The position numbers and the translations under genes were made by a program. A stretch of DNA of 64,000 nt from Akebia trifoliata (Eukaryota > Streptophyta > Magnoliopsida > Ranunculales > Lardizabalaceae): contig CM030708.1 in the NCBI GenBank assembly GCA_017979445.1, positions 30,847,613 to 30,911,612 on the forward strand. The letters run 5' to 3'. Below are positions 1 to 11,514 of this stretch, piece after piece (positions within the stretch are counted from its first letter, which is position 1; every line of letters begins with the position of its first letter). The notes beneath the pieces were generated by a model that saw only the letters and a program-made list of their open reading frames with translations, searched no databases and was not told where the DNA came from.

Positions 1-1187
1 CGTAGCTGTATCTCAACGATCTGATCACTTCTGGAATTATACCTTTTAATTCAATTGGGTCGGGATTTTCTAATGCCCTTAACGCATTTTTCCATTCAAA
101 TTCTTCCTCCACATCTCCCAAAGTTGACCCTAGTGTGACGATTGCCAACGGTGCACCCTGACATTTTCTTACAATCTTCTCTGCAAGAGGAGCTAAAGTA
201 GTCCTTGTAACGACGTCACCTGCTTTTGCTTTGAATAGAATCCACGATTCATCGTCAAAGAGGGGTTCCACTTTGATTACCGATTGAATTCCCATTCCAC
301 GACAAACATCATGTATTCGTGTCGTGATGATAATTTTGCAACCCAAGTGTTCATCTCCAGTCGGAATTCCTATAACAGCAGCAACCTCGAATGTCGTCCA
401 CACGTCATCAAATATTATAAGAACCGAGTCCTCATCCTGCAACCTCTTGAGTAGTTTATTTGCTCTTACTTGTGGAGCACTGTCAGACTCAAGTTTCAAT
501 CCCAACCTCTCCCCGATTTGATATTGAATTCTTTGGAAATCCGGGGAGTTGGACACGACCACCATTATAACTTTCTTGAAGAGTTGGCTTACTTCAGGTT
601 TATTGTTTAGTTCATTGACAAGAGTTGTCTTCCCAATTCCGCCCATCCCATACAGTCCGATCGTTCTGATGTGCTCATCGCGTAATGCATCCATGACTCG
701 ATTCATAACCAAATCCCTTGATCGCAACCCCACTACACAATCGGTCTGCACTGGTTCGACACTTGGAGGAGGTGGAACGTGAGAAACAGTACTGAAAGTT
801 CCCTTCGCTTGGAGCTCATTGACAAGAAGTAACATCTGCACTGCTTGTTTACTTATCTGCCTACGTGATCTCCAATCTGAACACAATCCCTTGAAACATC
901 TCTTATTCTCACTCACTCTTTCCTCTAGACTCGTCATCTTCACCCCCATAGCGTCTACTTCTTCCAACCATTTAGCCACAACTTCATTGATTTCTTCTAA
1001 TCTTCCACGTGCCTCAACTACTGAGTTTTGTACATCAGTTCCCATTCTACTTAGACGATTCGCTTCATTCTTGAGGTTGACAATGTTCTTATCATAATTT
1101 CTAAGATAAGAGATCTGACACTTAAGAGGAACAAACAAACCCTTGATGGGCTCAACCACGAAAGAAGACAAGAGTTCCAAGGCCATC
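1..1187 (-). pseudogene. CC-NBS-LRR resistance gene copy 1, 5' part, frameshifted
   Basis: This aligns without gaps to 43544-44722, the 5' part of the intact NLR at 41841-44780, except for one extra C in a CCCC run at about 1140-1143. The likely start is the ATG at 1187 (MALELLSSFVVEPIKG). The extra base brings a stop about 21 codons in. After the run the reading frame is open to the window edge. It encodes a coiled-coil region, the P-loop GMGGIGKTTL, kinase-2 LIIFDDVW, RNBS-B IIITTR and GAPLAI (GLPL). The next in-frame ATG is at 1045 and would lose most of the N-terminal helix. A 25-codon upstream ORF (1277-1203) begins MKFIHLVVAG and is rich in leucine. NLRs of this RPS2/At4g27190-like type act as intracellular immune receptors. 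The LRR lies outside the window. It is either a pseudogene or a one-base sequencing error. Confidence 0.85.
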
Positions 1188-1277
1188 TTTGTAAATTAAA
1201 CACTAAAGATCGATAAAGATGGAGAGCAGTAGCAGCAACAATACGAGTCCTGCTACCACCAAGTGAATAAACTTCAT

Positions 1278-1734
1278 CAATCTTTACTTTTTAAACATGT
1301 CAAGAAAAAAAAATTTAATTCTAGAAGATGAATAAAAATTTTAATTCTAGAAGATGAATAAATTTTAATTCTGAAAATGAAAATCTGTTACTCATACACT
1401 CTAAAACTCAGAGTTAAATAAATAAAATAAAATCCCTATCAATAATGTTAAAGAAACTATATTCCTCTAAGCTTTCATTCCAATATATCTTACACTGCAC
1501 TCTTTTGGATGATCTAGGTACGACTTTTCTTGGAGATTTCGGATGGTTTTACATGCATTTTAAGACAAAGGCTGACCCTAAGATTTAACAGTTTCAAAAA
1601 AGAAACAAATAAAAATAGAGATTGAAGAGTTTGAAGATAAAGGAAATTTTGGCTGGAGGTTGAAGACAGGCATTAATGGAGAGCTAGATTGGGAAGAGAA
1701 AGACTATGTGAAAATGTACATTTACACACAAACA
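1278..1734. other. NLR upstream region, duplicated elsewhere
   Basis: No gene is seen. The stretch is AT-rich and about 1380-1740 is repeated upstream of the second NLR (44870-45010) and again at 48985-49150 and 51730-51990. It is thus ancestral NLR 5' flank that was copied with or without the gene. Confidence 0.7.
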
Positions 1735-1742
1735 CAATATAT

Positions 1743-2088
1743 TTGGGCTGTCAACGGATAGCTATCCGATCGGATAGTGCTATATCCGAATTCGAATCCG
1801 AAAATAAAAAAACAATAATATCCGAATTCGAATTCGAATCCGATCGGATATCACTAACAACATTGTATTCGAATTCGAATTCGAAAAGTATATCGGATAT
1901 CCGATAATATCCGATTCGATAAAAAAATCCTACAAAATACCGTCATCCTCAATTAGTCCATCTGTATAAAAAAAATAAATAATAAATAAATAAAAAAGAA
2001 CAAATCGATTTTCCTTTTTTTTTTCAACTCCAAAAATGGTAATCTTCCAAGTATTTCAATCTTAAAAGTCGAATAAAATGGGGTTTTG

Positions 2089-2139
<51 letters not shown>

Positions 2140-2635
2140 GACGTATCTTTGGATACTCGTTGGTTGGAGAAGGCGGTGGTTATGGAGCTCGCACAGTCGA
2201 GAAAAAAGGGGTTTTACTGACAAAGAGAGAGAGAGAGAAAGAGAATATGTACCTGAACGATCACCGACCGGAGAAGACGGTGGTTATCGAGCTTGCAGAG
2301 TCGAAACCACTTTGATGAAGAGGCTAGTTCTTATGCGTTTTGGTTGGGAGAAGATGAAGTTTTAAAGTTTAAGTTTTGTTGTATAACATGAATATACAAC
2401 ATCATATATGTATAAAAAAAAAGTTTTGTTGTGTAACATAAATACGTAATATACATATTATATCGGAGCGGATATTATCGAATCGGATGTCGCAATATCA
2501 GAATTCGTATCCGAAACTCATTCGAATAGTAAAATAACATCCGAATCCGAATCTGAATCTGATATCCGAAAATTTCGAATAATATCCAATTTTTCGGATT
2601 CGAATTCGGATTTCGACTATCCATTAATACCACTA
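1743..2635. mobile_element. hAT-like non-autonomous element, 893 bp
   Basis: It is flanked by a perfect 8-bp direct repeat CAATATAT (1735-1742 and 2636-2643). Its ends are imperfect inverted repeats: TTGGGCTGTCAACGGATAG on the left and, in reverse complement, TAGTGGTATTAATGGATAG on the right. This resembles plant hAT ends of the TAGGGnTGTCAA type. Subterminal zones are dense in ATCCGAATTCGAAT-like words on both sides. The interior holds a (GT)n run (about 2092-2130) and a short duplicated segment (2162-2200 resembles 2270-2305). No transposase is encoded; the ORF through the GT run is an artefact. Confidence 0.82.
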
Positions 2636-2659
2636 CAATATATATATATATATATATAT

Positions 2660-2943
2660 GGGGGCGGTTCAAGGGACGTCTTCAAAACCAGATAAGAAGC
2701 CCATGTATGAGGGACGTTAGATTTTGTCGAAACAACGGCTGAGATGCACTCAAACGTATTTTCCAAATCAGAAACGAAGTTTTAAGATTTTATAAAAAAC
2801 TCTTTTTTTTTTTTTTTTTTTCAACTCACTCTATTTCAAACGAAATTCTCTCACAGAAATTCTCTCGTTTTGCTCTCGATAGAAAACACCTTTCGACAGA
2901 AAGAAAACCAGCGTTTTCGTCTCCATCAATCGAAAACGAACTA

Positions 2944-3008
<65 letters not shown>

Positions 3009-3884
3009 GATATAAAATCCAACCCATTCATCTCGACAGAAAACCCTTCGACTCGGCTTGTTGTAACAACCACTGTATGGCTTCTCCATCAGATTTGTGA
3101 CCCAATTCTCTTGTTAATTGGAAAATCCTTGCTGCACATAAAGCAGGCATCCTTATTCTTCTCCCTCTCCCATCCACCTTTGTGTGTCTACCTTTGTTTG
3201 AGCTTCTCTTGGGTGCTAATTGTTTCTTACCCTCATCTTTGTCAGCAACAACAATCTGAAAATCCTTGATTTCTGCTGTTTTGTTCTCACCCATATCTGA
3301 TTGTGGTAGACTCAAGAACTTAGGTACCTCTTGTGGTTGCTTTGAGTTCTTGGGATCCATGAAAAACAGAGATGACTAACTACTTTGACTGAAGAAGGTG
3401 ACCCTGAAAAGACCTAGAATTTCATGGGGTTTCACTGTTTTTGGTAAGGAATGAACTTGTTTTTGTTCAAAAGACCAAAGAAAAATTGAAATACCCAACC
3501 CAAATAAGATACCCATTTTTTCAAAGTTACTCTCTTGAAAAAGGGTTTTAATTGTTTGTTTCTAATCTGCGTGTCTTCTTTACTGTTTGTCTTGTGGGTT
3601 CTATTTCTCACTCTCTCTCTCTCAGGGTTGAGTTTCTGTCGAGAGCAAAACGAAGGGTGTGTTCTTTCTGTCGCGTTTCTATTCGTTTAATAAAATAGAG
3701 AGTTGTTTAAAAATAAAAAAAAATAAAAAAGAGAAATGAGGGAGTTTTTTTAAAAACTCTAAAACTCGTTTTCTAATATGGGAATGACGTCAGAACGCGT
3801 CTCAGTCGTCTATTGACGTAAATCCAACGTCTGAGAAACATTGTTTTCTCATTCGGTTTTCAACACGTCCGTCGAACCGTCCCC
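2660..3884. mobile_element. TIR element carrying a captured TCP gene fragment
   Basis: The ends GGGGGCGGTTC (left) and GGGGACGGTTC (right, reverse complement) open imperfect inverted repeats of about 230 bp (2660-2900 against 3630-3884), including a shared subterminal block around TTTTGCTCTCGA. Both sides are flanked by (TA)n. Between the arms lies the 5' half of a TCP transcription factor gene with CT-rich leader, including a (CT)30 tract at 2942-3002. This is the architecture of a Pack-MULE-type gene-capturing element. No transposase is encoded, so it would need one in trans. Confidence 0.75.
3028..3360 (-). pseudogene. Captured class I TCP transcription factor fragment
   Basis: The ORF starts [15 protein letters not shown] and runs 110 codons. 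Residues about 53-102 are a class I TCP DNA-binding domain: the basic part [18 protein letters not shown] followed by helix-loop-helix residues [20 protein letters not shown] and QWLLQQAE. Homology stops at QQAE; the last residues (SKGFLSR) come from element DNA. The C-terminal half usual in TCP proteins is missing. TCP factors control cell proliferation genes. Here the fragment is inside a TIR element, so it is a transduplicated copy, at best a truncated DNA-binding peptide. It lies close to the TCP20/TCP9 type, but the exact donor cannot be told. Confidence 0.88.
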
Positions 3885-3901
3885 TATATATATATATATA
3901 T

Positions 3902-4283
3902 GGGAAATGTTCAGCACCCTAAGTTTTACCACACACTTTAACAAACGTTTTTTGTCCTACATGGGTTAGAAGTTTTGGAATGGACTGATTTTTGGTGAGG
4001 ATGATCTCTATGATTAGAAGATCATCCTCCCCAAAAATCAGCCCATTCCGAAATGTTTAGCCCCATGTTTACAAGTTGAAAAATCGTGGACCGTCCATTT
4101 TTTGTAAATCATTTTTGATGGGGTTAGAAGTTTTGGAATGAGCTGATTTTTGGTGAGGATGATCTCCTCACCATAGAGATCATCCTCACCAAAAATCAGC
4201 CCATTCCGAAACTTCTAACCCATGTAGGACAAACACACGTTTGTTAAAGTGTGTGGTAAAACTTAGGGTGTCGAACGGACCTC
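3902..4283. mobile_element. MITE, double-hairpin family A, copy 1
   Basis: Flanked by (TA)n on both sides. The left end is GGGAAATGTTCAGCACCC and the right end is its diverged inverse. Inside, each terminal arm is itself a palindrome of about 45-50 bp, giving two hairpins in a row with a central spacer. There is no coding potential. Confidence 0.85.
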
Positions 4284-4300
4284 ATATATATATATATATA

Positions 4301-4681
4301 GGGAAATGTTCAGCACCCTAAGTTTTACCACACACTTTAACAAATGTTTTTTGTCCTACATGGGTTAGAAGTTTTGAAATGGGCTGATTTTTGGTGAGGA
4401 TGATCTCTATGATTAGAAGATCATCCTCCCCAAAAATCAGCCCATTCCAAAATGTTTAGCCCCATGTTTACAAGTTGAAAAATCGTGAACCGTCCATTTT
4501 TTGTAAATCATTTTTGATGGAGTTAGAAGTTTTGGAATGAGCTGATTTTTGGTAAGGATGATCTCCTCACCATAGAGATCATCCTCACCAAAAATCAGCC
4601 CATTCCGAAACTTCTAACCCATGTAGGACAAAACGCGTTTGTTAAAGTGTGTGGTAAAACTTAGGGTGCCGAACGGGACCC
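4301..4681. mobile_element. MITE, double-hairpin family A, copy 2
   Basis: Close copy of 3902-4283, separated from it only by (TA)n. Ends are GGGAAATGTTC and, in reverse complement, GGGTCCCGTTC. Same two-palindrome core. Confidence 0.87.
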
Positions 4682-4692
4682 ATATATATATA

Positions 4693-5022
4693 GGGTCACG
4701 TTCAAGGGCCAACTTTTTGGCAAAACATGGGTTAGAGGTTTTGGAATGGGCTGGTTTTTGGTGAGGATGATCTCTACGGTGAGGAGATCATCCTCACCAA
4801 AAATCAGCCCATTCCAAAACTTCTAACCCATGTTTACAAGTTGAAAAATCGTGGACCGTCAATTTTTTGTAAACTATTTTTGATGGGGTTAGAAGTTTTG
4901 GAATGGGCTGATTTTTGGTGAGGATGATCTCCTCACCGTAGAGATCATCCCCACAAAAAATCAGCCCATTCCAAAACTTCTAACCCATGTTTTGCTAAAA
5001 AATTGGCCCTTGAATGCCACCC
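4693..5022. mobile_element. MITE, double-hairpin family B, copy 1
   Basis: Left end GGGTCACGTTCAAGGGCC, right end the inverse of GGGTGGCATTCAAGGGCC, flanked by TA repeats. The core matches family A but the outer 40-50 bp differ (AACTTTTTGGCAAAACATG). Confidence 0.83.
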
Positions 5023-5038
5023 ATATATATATATATAT

Positions 5039-5391
5039 GGGTCCCGTTCAGTAACAAACATTTTGGCAAAACATTTTTCAAAACATGGGTTAGAGGTTTT
5101 GGAATGGGCTGATTTTTGATAAGGATGATCTCTACGGTGAGGAGATCATCCTCACCAAAAATCATCCCATTCCAAAACTTCTAGCCCCAGTTTACAAGTT
5201 GAAAAATCGTGGACCGTCCATTTTTTGTAAATCATTTTTGATGGGGTTAGAAGTTTTGGAATGGGCTGATTTTTGGTGATGATGATCTCCTCACCGTAGA
5301 GATCATCCTCACCAAAAATCAGCCCATTCCAAAATCTCTAACCCATGTTTTGAAAAATGTTTGTCAAAATGTTTGTTGCTGAACATTTCCC
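5039..5391. mobile_element. MITE, double-hairpin family B, copy 2
   Basis: Left end GGGTCCCGTTCAGTAACAAA, right end the inverse of GGGAAATGTTCAGCAACAAA, flanked by (TA)n. The core is as in families A and B; the outer segment is a further variant built on CATTTTGGCAAAACATTT. Confidence 0.82.
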
Positions 5392-5402
5392 TATATATAT
5401 AT

Positions 5403-5807
5403 GGGTCAGGTTCAAGGGCCATGTGAGAAAACATGTAAGAAAACTTTCGTTTTTCAAAATAAGGGTTAGAGGTTTTGGATTGAGCTGATTTTTTGCAAGG
5501 ATGGTCACTATGATGAGAAGATCATCCTCACAAAAAATCAGCTCAATCAGAAACCTCTAAATCCATCAAAAGTGATTTACAAATTAGTGATAAAAATTGA
5601 AAAAAAATCGACGATCCACATTCTAAATCACTTTTAATGGGGTTAGAAGTTTCAGATTGGGCTGATTTTATTTTTGGATGATCTTCCCATCATAGAGATC
5701 ATCCTCACAAAAAATCAGCTCAATCTAAAATTTCTAACCCATATTTTAAAATTTTATTTACCGCCGAAAGTTTTCTTACATGTTTTCTCACATGGCCCTT
5801 GAACCTG

Positions 5808-5811
<4 letters not shown>
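5403..5811. mobile_element. MITE, double-hairpin family C, copy 1
   Basis: Left end GGGTCAGGTTCAAGGGCCAT and right end its exact inverse, flanked by TA repeats. The two-hairpin core is recognisable but diverged from A and B (TTTTGGATTGAGCTGATTTT). Confidence 0.83.
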
Positions 5812-5851
<40 letters not shown>

Positions 5852-5853
<2 letters not shown>

Positions 5854-6240
5854 AGGCTGCTCAAGGGACATATGTAAAAACAATGGTTTTTCAAAATATG
5901 GGTTAAAAGTTTTGGATTTAGCTAATTTTTTGCGAGAATGATCACTATGATGAGAATATCATCCTCACAAAAAATCAGCTCAATCTGAAACTTCTAAATC
6001 CATCAAAAGTGATTTACAAATTATTGATAAAAAATGGACGATCCACATTCTAAATCACTTTCAATGGGGTTAGAAATTTCAGATTGAATTGATTTTTTTT
6101 TTCAGATGATCTTCTCATCATAGAGATCATCCTCACAAAAAATCAGCTCAATCCGAAACTTCTAATTCATATTTTGAAAATTTATTTAATGTTACATTGT
6201 TTTTACATATGTTTTTTTATATGACCCTTGATCCTGACCC
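5852..6240. mobile_element. MITE, double-hairpin family C, copy 2
   Basis: Preceded by about 20 TA units (5812-5851). The left end (GGAGGCTGCTCAAGGGAC) has drifted; the right end in reverse complement is GGGTCAGGATCAAGGGTC. Core of the C type. Confidence 0.8.
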
Positions 6241-6255
6241 TATATATATATATAT

Positions 6256-6630
6256 CAAGGGCCATATGAAAAAACATATGTAAAAACATTGTAACATTAA
6301 TAAATTTTCAAAATGGGTTAAAAGTTTCGGATTGAGCTGATTTTTTGTGAAGATGATTTCTATGATGGTAAGATCATTTCGAAAAAAAATCAGTCCAATC
6401 TGAAACTTCTAACCCCATTAAAAGTGATTTAGAATGTAGACCGTCAATTTTTTGTCAATAATTTGTAAATCACTTTTGATGAATTTATAAGTTTCAGATT
6501 GAGCTGATTTTTTGTGAGGATGATCTTCTCATCATAGTGACCATCCTCACAAAAAATCAGCTCAATCCAAAACCTCTAACCTATATTTTGAAAAATCATT
6601 ATTTTTACATATGTCCCTTGAACCGCCCCC
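6256..6630. mobile_element. MITE, double-hairpin family C, copy 3, left end trimmed
   Basis: Starts directly after TA repeats at CAAGGGCCATATG, so the outer GGGTCAGGTT is missing. The right end in reverse complement is GGGGGCGGTTCAAGGGAC, the same terminus as the TCP carrier. C-type core. Confidence 0.78.
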
Positions 6631-6637
6631 ATATATA

Positions 6638-6984
6638 GGTTAGAGGTTTTGGATTGAGCTGATTTTTTGCGAGGATGGTCACTATGATGAGAAGATCATC
6701 CTCACAAAAAATTAGCTCAATCTGAAACTTATAAATTCATCAAAAGTGATTTACAAATTATTGACAAAAATTGGTAAAAAATCGACAGTTCACATTCTAA
6801 ATCACTTTTAATGGGGTTAGAAGTTTCAGATTGGATTGATTTTTTTTCGGATGATCTTCCCATCATAGAGATCATCCTCACAAAAAATCAGCTCAAACCA
6901 AAATTTCTAACCCATATTTTAAAATTTTATTAATGTTTCATTGTTTTTAGATATGTTTTTTCATATGTCCCTTGATCCTGACCC
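6638..6984. mobile_element. MITE, double-hairpin family C, copy 4, left end truncated
   Basis: Begins inside the core (GGTTAGAGGTTTTGGATTG) after ATATATA and ends with the inverse of GGGTCAGGATCAAGGGAC. The outer left arm is absent, which suggests a deletion during insertion or repair. Confidence 0.75.
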
Positions 6985-7013
6985 TATGTATATACAAATA
7001 CCCTATGTATATA

Positions 7014-8267
7014 GGGAAGGGATCGGTGAACAAAATCTGGGACAAAGATCCATACAAATTATATGGATCGTCGGATCGCGATAGATCTAACGGCGTAGAT
7101 CTATTTCACGGATCAATAACACACATGTTAATAATTTCACTCAATACTTTTACAAATTCTAAACACCTCCCCGACCCAAAATCTCCTCTTCTCCTTCGTT
7201 TCAAACTCTTCCCTAACTCAGTCTCAAAACCCTTCTCTCTTCTCTCTTCTCCTTCATTTCAGATTTCTCTAACTCAAACCCTTCTCTTCTCCTTCGTTTC
7301 AGATTTCTCTCTTCTCTCTTCTCCTCATTTTACCCGAAATCCTAACTCTCTTCCTCTCTATTGCGACGACGACGACGAACTACCGTTCCCTAACCAAAAT
7401 CTCCTCTCTTCTCTTTCGTTTCAAACTCTTCTCTAACTCAGTCTCAAAACCCTTCTCTCTTCTCTCTTCTCCTTCATTTCAGATTTCTCTAACTCAAACC
7501 CTTCTCTTCTCCTTCGTTTCAGATTTCTCTCTTCTCTCTTCTCCTCATTTTATCCGAAATCCTAACTCTCTTCCTCTCTATTGCGACGACGACAACGAAC
7601 TACCGTTCCTCTGCGACTCTCTGACCTCAACGACAACGACGAACAAGATCCACTCTCCTCAACAAGATCCTAACTACAATAACAACAAGAATCAAACAAA
7701 ATAATATATTTCTTCTCTTTTCAGGTTCGATTTCTTACCAGATTTTAGGGTTTATGCTTGAATCATTTGAAAATTTTCTTTTTTTTATTCTAGAGATAAT
7801 TGATTTAAGAACTAGGGTTTCATGAACATTAGTTTGTTCTAATTTCATTTTTCCAAGGTAATGGATCTAATTTGGATGGAAATTTGATTGAATGAGTATA
7901 CTAAATGAGATATTTATATACTCGATTATTATTATTGATATCTAATAATCAAATAGTCGATTGCTTGGATGTTTACATCATTTTGAACTTTGTTCTAATT
8001 ATTGGATTGCTAAATGAAGAAAATATAAAAGGTGCAAAAGTAGATACTTGTCAAATTTTTTTTTCTTCACGAAGTTCGTGGTTAATTTTCTTATGGAGGG
8101 TTGAAATTGTTTGATATTCTAAGGCATCCTTCCTTCGCTTTTTTTTGAGATAAAAATAAAATATATAAATTTGCAATGAATGTTGTATTTTGTACACTAG
8201 CCATACATCCTTTACAATATGTCCATATGGAATCTTATTAGTAATCGAACCATGAATGCTGCCTTGG
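7014..8267 (+). repeat. Left long TIR of the 19.8-kb element
   Basis: Inverse of 25579-26832, equal in length, with only a scatter of substitutions visible. Each arm contains a two-copy internal tandem repeat of about 220 bp (about 7180-7400 and 7400-7615), rich in CTTCTC and ending in a GACGACGAC run. Short ORFs here occur in both arms and are not supported as genes. Confidence 0.9.
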
Positions 8268-11200
8268 TAATCATTTGATCTGAAACTTTCCAGATCCCTT
8301 GATGTTGTATAAAGTTTTTAAATAAATATTCACATTTTAGTTATTGCTGAAAATTTTGTGTCTCGCAGAAATTTATTTTCTTTTTAATTTGTACAATATT
8401 ATTAGATTTTAACCAACTTTTGATTTTAGTTATTCAGTAACTAAAGTATTTATGCTTTCTATTTTGTAATTTATGTTGTCCTGCTTTTGTTTTCTCTTTC
8501 TTTCTCCTTTTTCCAACTTACCGATGTATTCGCTCTGAAAATCATAACTACAAAATAATGTTTAAAGTCTTATAACTTATGAGGATTCACCATCCTGAAT
8601 AATTCTCAGTTATACGATTTATAGCTATGGATTTAGAATATGATCTTAATTGAGGTTTCTAAGAGAATTCAGTTGATAGGGACATGCCTTCCATCAAAAT
8701 CAAGTGTGATTGAATGATCTTAATCATTAGTTCATTAATTAGTTCAAAAGATCTCAATTAGAGAATATATATACATATGTAGAAGCCTTGGGATTGAACC
8801 ACTGAAATAATCTGATCAAGTAATTGTTTAACCATGGAGAGCTATTAGGTGTTGGAAAAATGAGATCTTAAGGTTGAGACACAAACCAACATGATCAAGA
8901 CCAATGTGCATAGTCATTTGAAAGGTTGAAACATCAAGGAGACACAACAGGCATGAAAACTAGCACATTCAAAAAATAGACACAAGGATTGATGCAAATT
9001 CTTGCCTTTTTTTCCAATTTTCTGATGGGGGAGGGGCTGGGGGGGGCTTGTATACAATTTTATTGTTACAAATACAGGTTTTAGTAGTATGATAAAAAAA
9101 AATTCATCCTTGTTTGACTGGAAGCTCATGGTTTGTGTGCACCATTGTTAGATTTTCAATGAATGAATGATCTAATTGGCTTATGTTGTTGCAATGTCTT
9201 GTTAGCTTTTCATCAGCTTTATGTGTACAAATATTTTGTTTGATCTATCATGGCATTGTTATATAAGGTACATAACATGTTAATTAAATTAGTCCATTGT
9301 AAACAATCGTATCTGACATGGATACACCACCAATTTTGAGGTGGCCATGTAACATATGCTAGGTAAGCCCACATGAAAGGATTCTAAATTTAAGTTGTGG
9401 GTTTGTCACAAGATGGCTGTGTGCTAGTTCTCCTTTCCGTGGCCTTGAAATTCACCAACTTATTATTCCTTAATGTATTCCCACCCAAATAACCCTAGCT
9501 TCTAATGGGAGCACTTTGTTTTGAATGCTTATACCTTAGTATTCCCTAGAACCAGATCTAGACGATTCTTCTCTTTTAAGGGGTCTTTACTTCTTTATGA
9601 GTGATATTTTTCATATAAAATATTGACATGGATTTACTATTTTCTGTTTATAGCTTTATGTTACTGTACACATAGATCTCATAAATGAACACATGTAAAG
9701 TAACAATATTTGTTGTTGAACAAGCTTTCTTCCATGCCTTCTTAAATGCCTAAATGAACATATGTGAAGTAAACCATAATTATTTACATTTTAAAACGTA
9801 AAACTCAATTCAAACATAAAATTCTAACAGTCCAAAAACAGAGTTGTATCTAGAATTGCAAGATCAAATGTATTATCCTTTTCATGGTTTACCTCTGAAT
9901 TAAAGCTATCTACTCTATTGATTTCATGTTCATAGTTGATCAAGCTTGTTAATTTTGGATTGAAGTTGCCTCTCAATAGTCTATGATGTCGAAACCAGAA
10001 ACTCTTCATCAAGACTATGAAAAGTTGTTTCTCTAGCAAAATGCTATAGCAAAAGGTAAGAAGAGAACCACAAAATAAAAAATCCTAGTAGATATTTTTG
10101 TGGACCCACTATATTCCTCCACTTTTAAGGGTTTTCACCATAAATTTTGGTTTAGAATATGGATCTAGATATAGTTGAATGACAATATTGTTGGATTAGG
10201 ATTCATGTAGCCAACCCCAAATGGTGGAGTTAAGGTTTTGTTGAGTGATTGTTAATCTGTGGTAGTATGTATGTTTGTGTGAGTGGGTGTGCATGCAGGG
10301 TTCACACTTGGATTATGCATCTCAATCCCAAGGTCGATATACTGAGCCAGACAATTGTGAACACACAACTCTCAAGGGCTCAAGGGGTAATGGGTTCTTG
10401 TGACATTATTCTTATTAATCTTTGTACAATTTAATAGCGCATAGCAAAATATAGAGGAAGATGGAGAGTTCTCTATTCTTTGCAATGGGTTCTCTTGTCA
10501 AGAGATAGGTGCATATCTAAATGTGGAGGAAAAAATTTAGATTGCTTTGTTACCATTTTGTCCCAGCTTTACTAATTGTTTTGTTCTTAGTGTGCATATT
10601 GGAAATTGGAACACATGTATGAGTTGTTTGAGGGTGGTGATCTGCTTGGAATGGTTCTTGGTTTCCCTTTCTATTGCTTGCTTTCTTTTACAACCCAATC
10701 AAGAAAATAGATACATGGACAGAGCTCTCATTATTTCACCCAGAACAAATATCCTATCCTTCACAAGACCTGCCCAAACTTCTCCAACTATAACAGATAA
10801 ATACATACATGAAAGACAAGAAACACAGGCCTTGAATTCCCAACCAACCCCATCCCTCTTCCTTGTCCTACTCCATCAACTGCTTAATCTACGGTTGTAT
10901 TTACTTCTTACCAATTGCCAAGACTCGGGATATATACATTCGGGTGACACTAAAACAGCACAAATAACTTCAAAATATTCATTAGAATAAGGAATGCATT
11001 GGCCCATTAGAAATAATTTCATTCCTCTATTCAATACTATTTAAAATAATGTCAATCCAAGTTTGTTCATATCTACTCTTACAAAAGTCCCTTGCTTGAG
11101 TTGAAATCCATCTAACCATCATGAGTGCGTAGAGATGCATAGCAATCCCATTCCTCCCTCTGATGCCCAATTCATCCTTTGCTTTGCCTCCAAAGCTGAA

Positions 11201-11514
11201 CAAGCCTCATTCATAAGCACTCACACAAATGAGATGACCGCTCCAAGTGGCATCCTATGTACTAATGATATAGTATGTTATTGAAAAGTGTATTTTCTTA
11301 AATAAATAAATTAAAAAAAAAAAAAAAACTATGGGTGTCCGTCATAAAAAAAAAAAAAAACTATTTGATTCTACTTTGCACGGTTGCCCTTTTATGAATA
11401 TATCATAGATCTGAAGGCACACGTGATTTCTCAACTTTGCCATGCTAAGTGGCCTTAGTTTTCTTTTAATGTCATTTGATTGTTGGAGCTCACTACGTGT
11501 TTTTTTTCTTCCAG
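8268..11514. other. No recognised gene (interior of large element)
   Basis: AT-rich DNA with short shadow ORFs only. I see no protein similarity, no TIRs and no repeat with obvious ends. The first recognisable host-gene piece is the exon at 11515. Confidence 0.5.

Noticed and set aside
324..1097. Plus-strand ORFs over the NLR region
   Set aside because: Antisense shadows of the NLR coding frame; the same shadows recur opposite copy 2 at 43867-44640.
2078..2365. 95-codon ORF through a (GT)n and (GA)n run
   Set aside because: It is made by microsatellite codons (CVCVCV, REREREY) inside a hAT-like element; no family resemblance.
2826..3089. Overlapping 80-87-codon ORFs with RERERERE runs
   Set aside because: Produced by the (CT)30 tract in the captured TCP element; two frames are open over the same repeat.
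6972..8114. ORFs in the long TIR, repeated in both arms
   Set aside because: Conservation between arms reflects the inverted repeat, not selection. They have low-complexity SLLSSP-type composition and no recognised domain.
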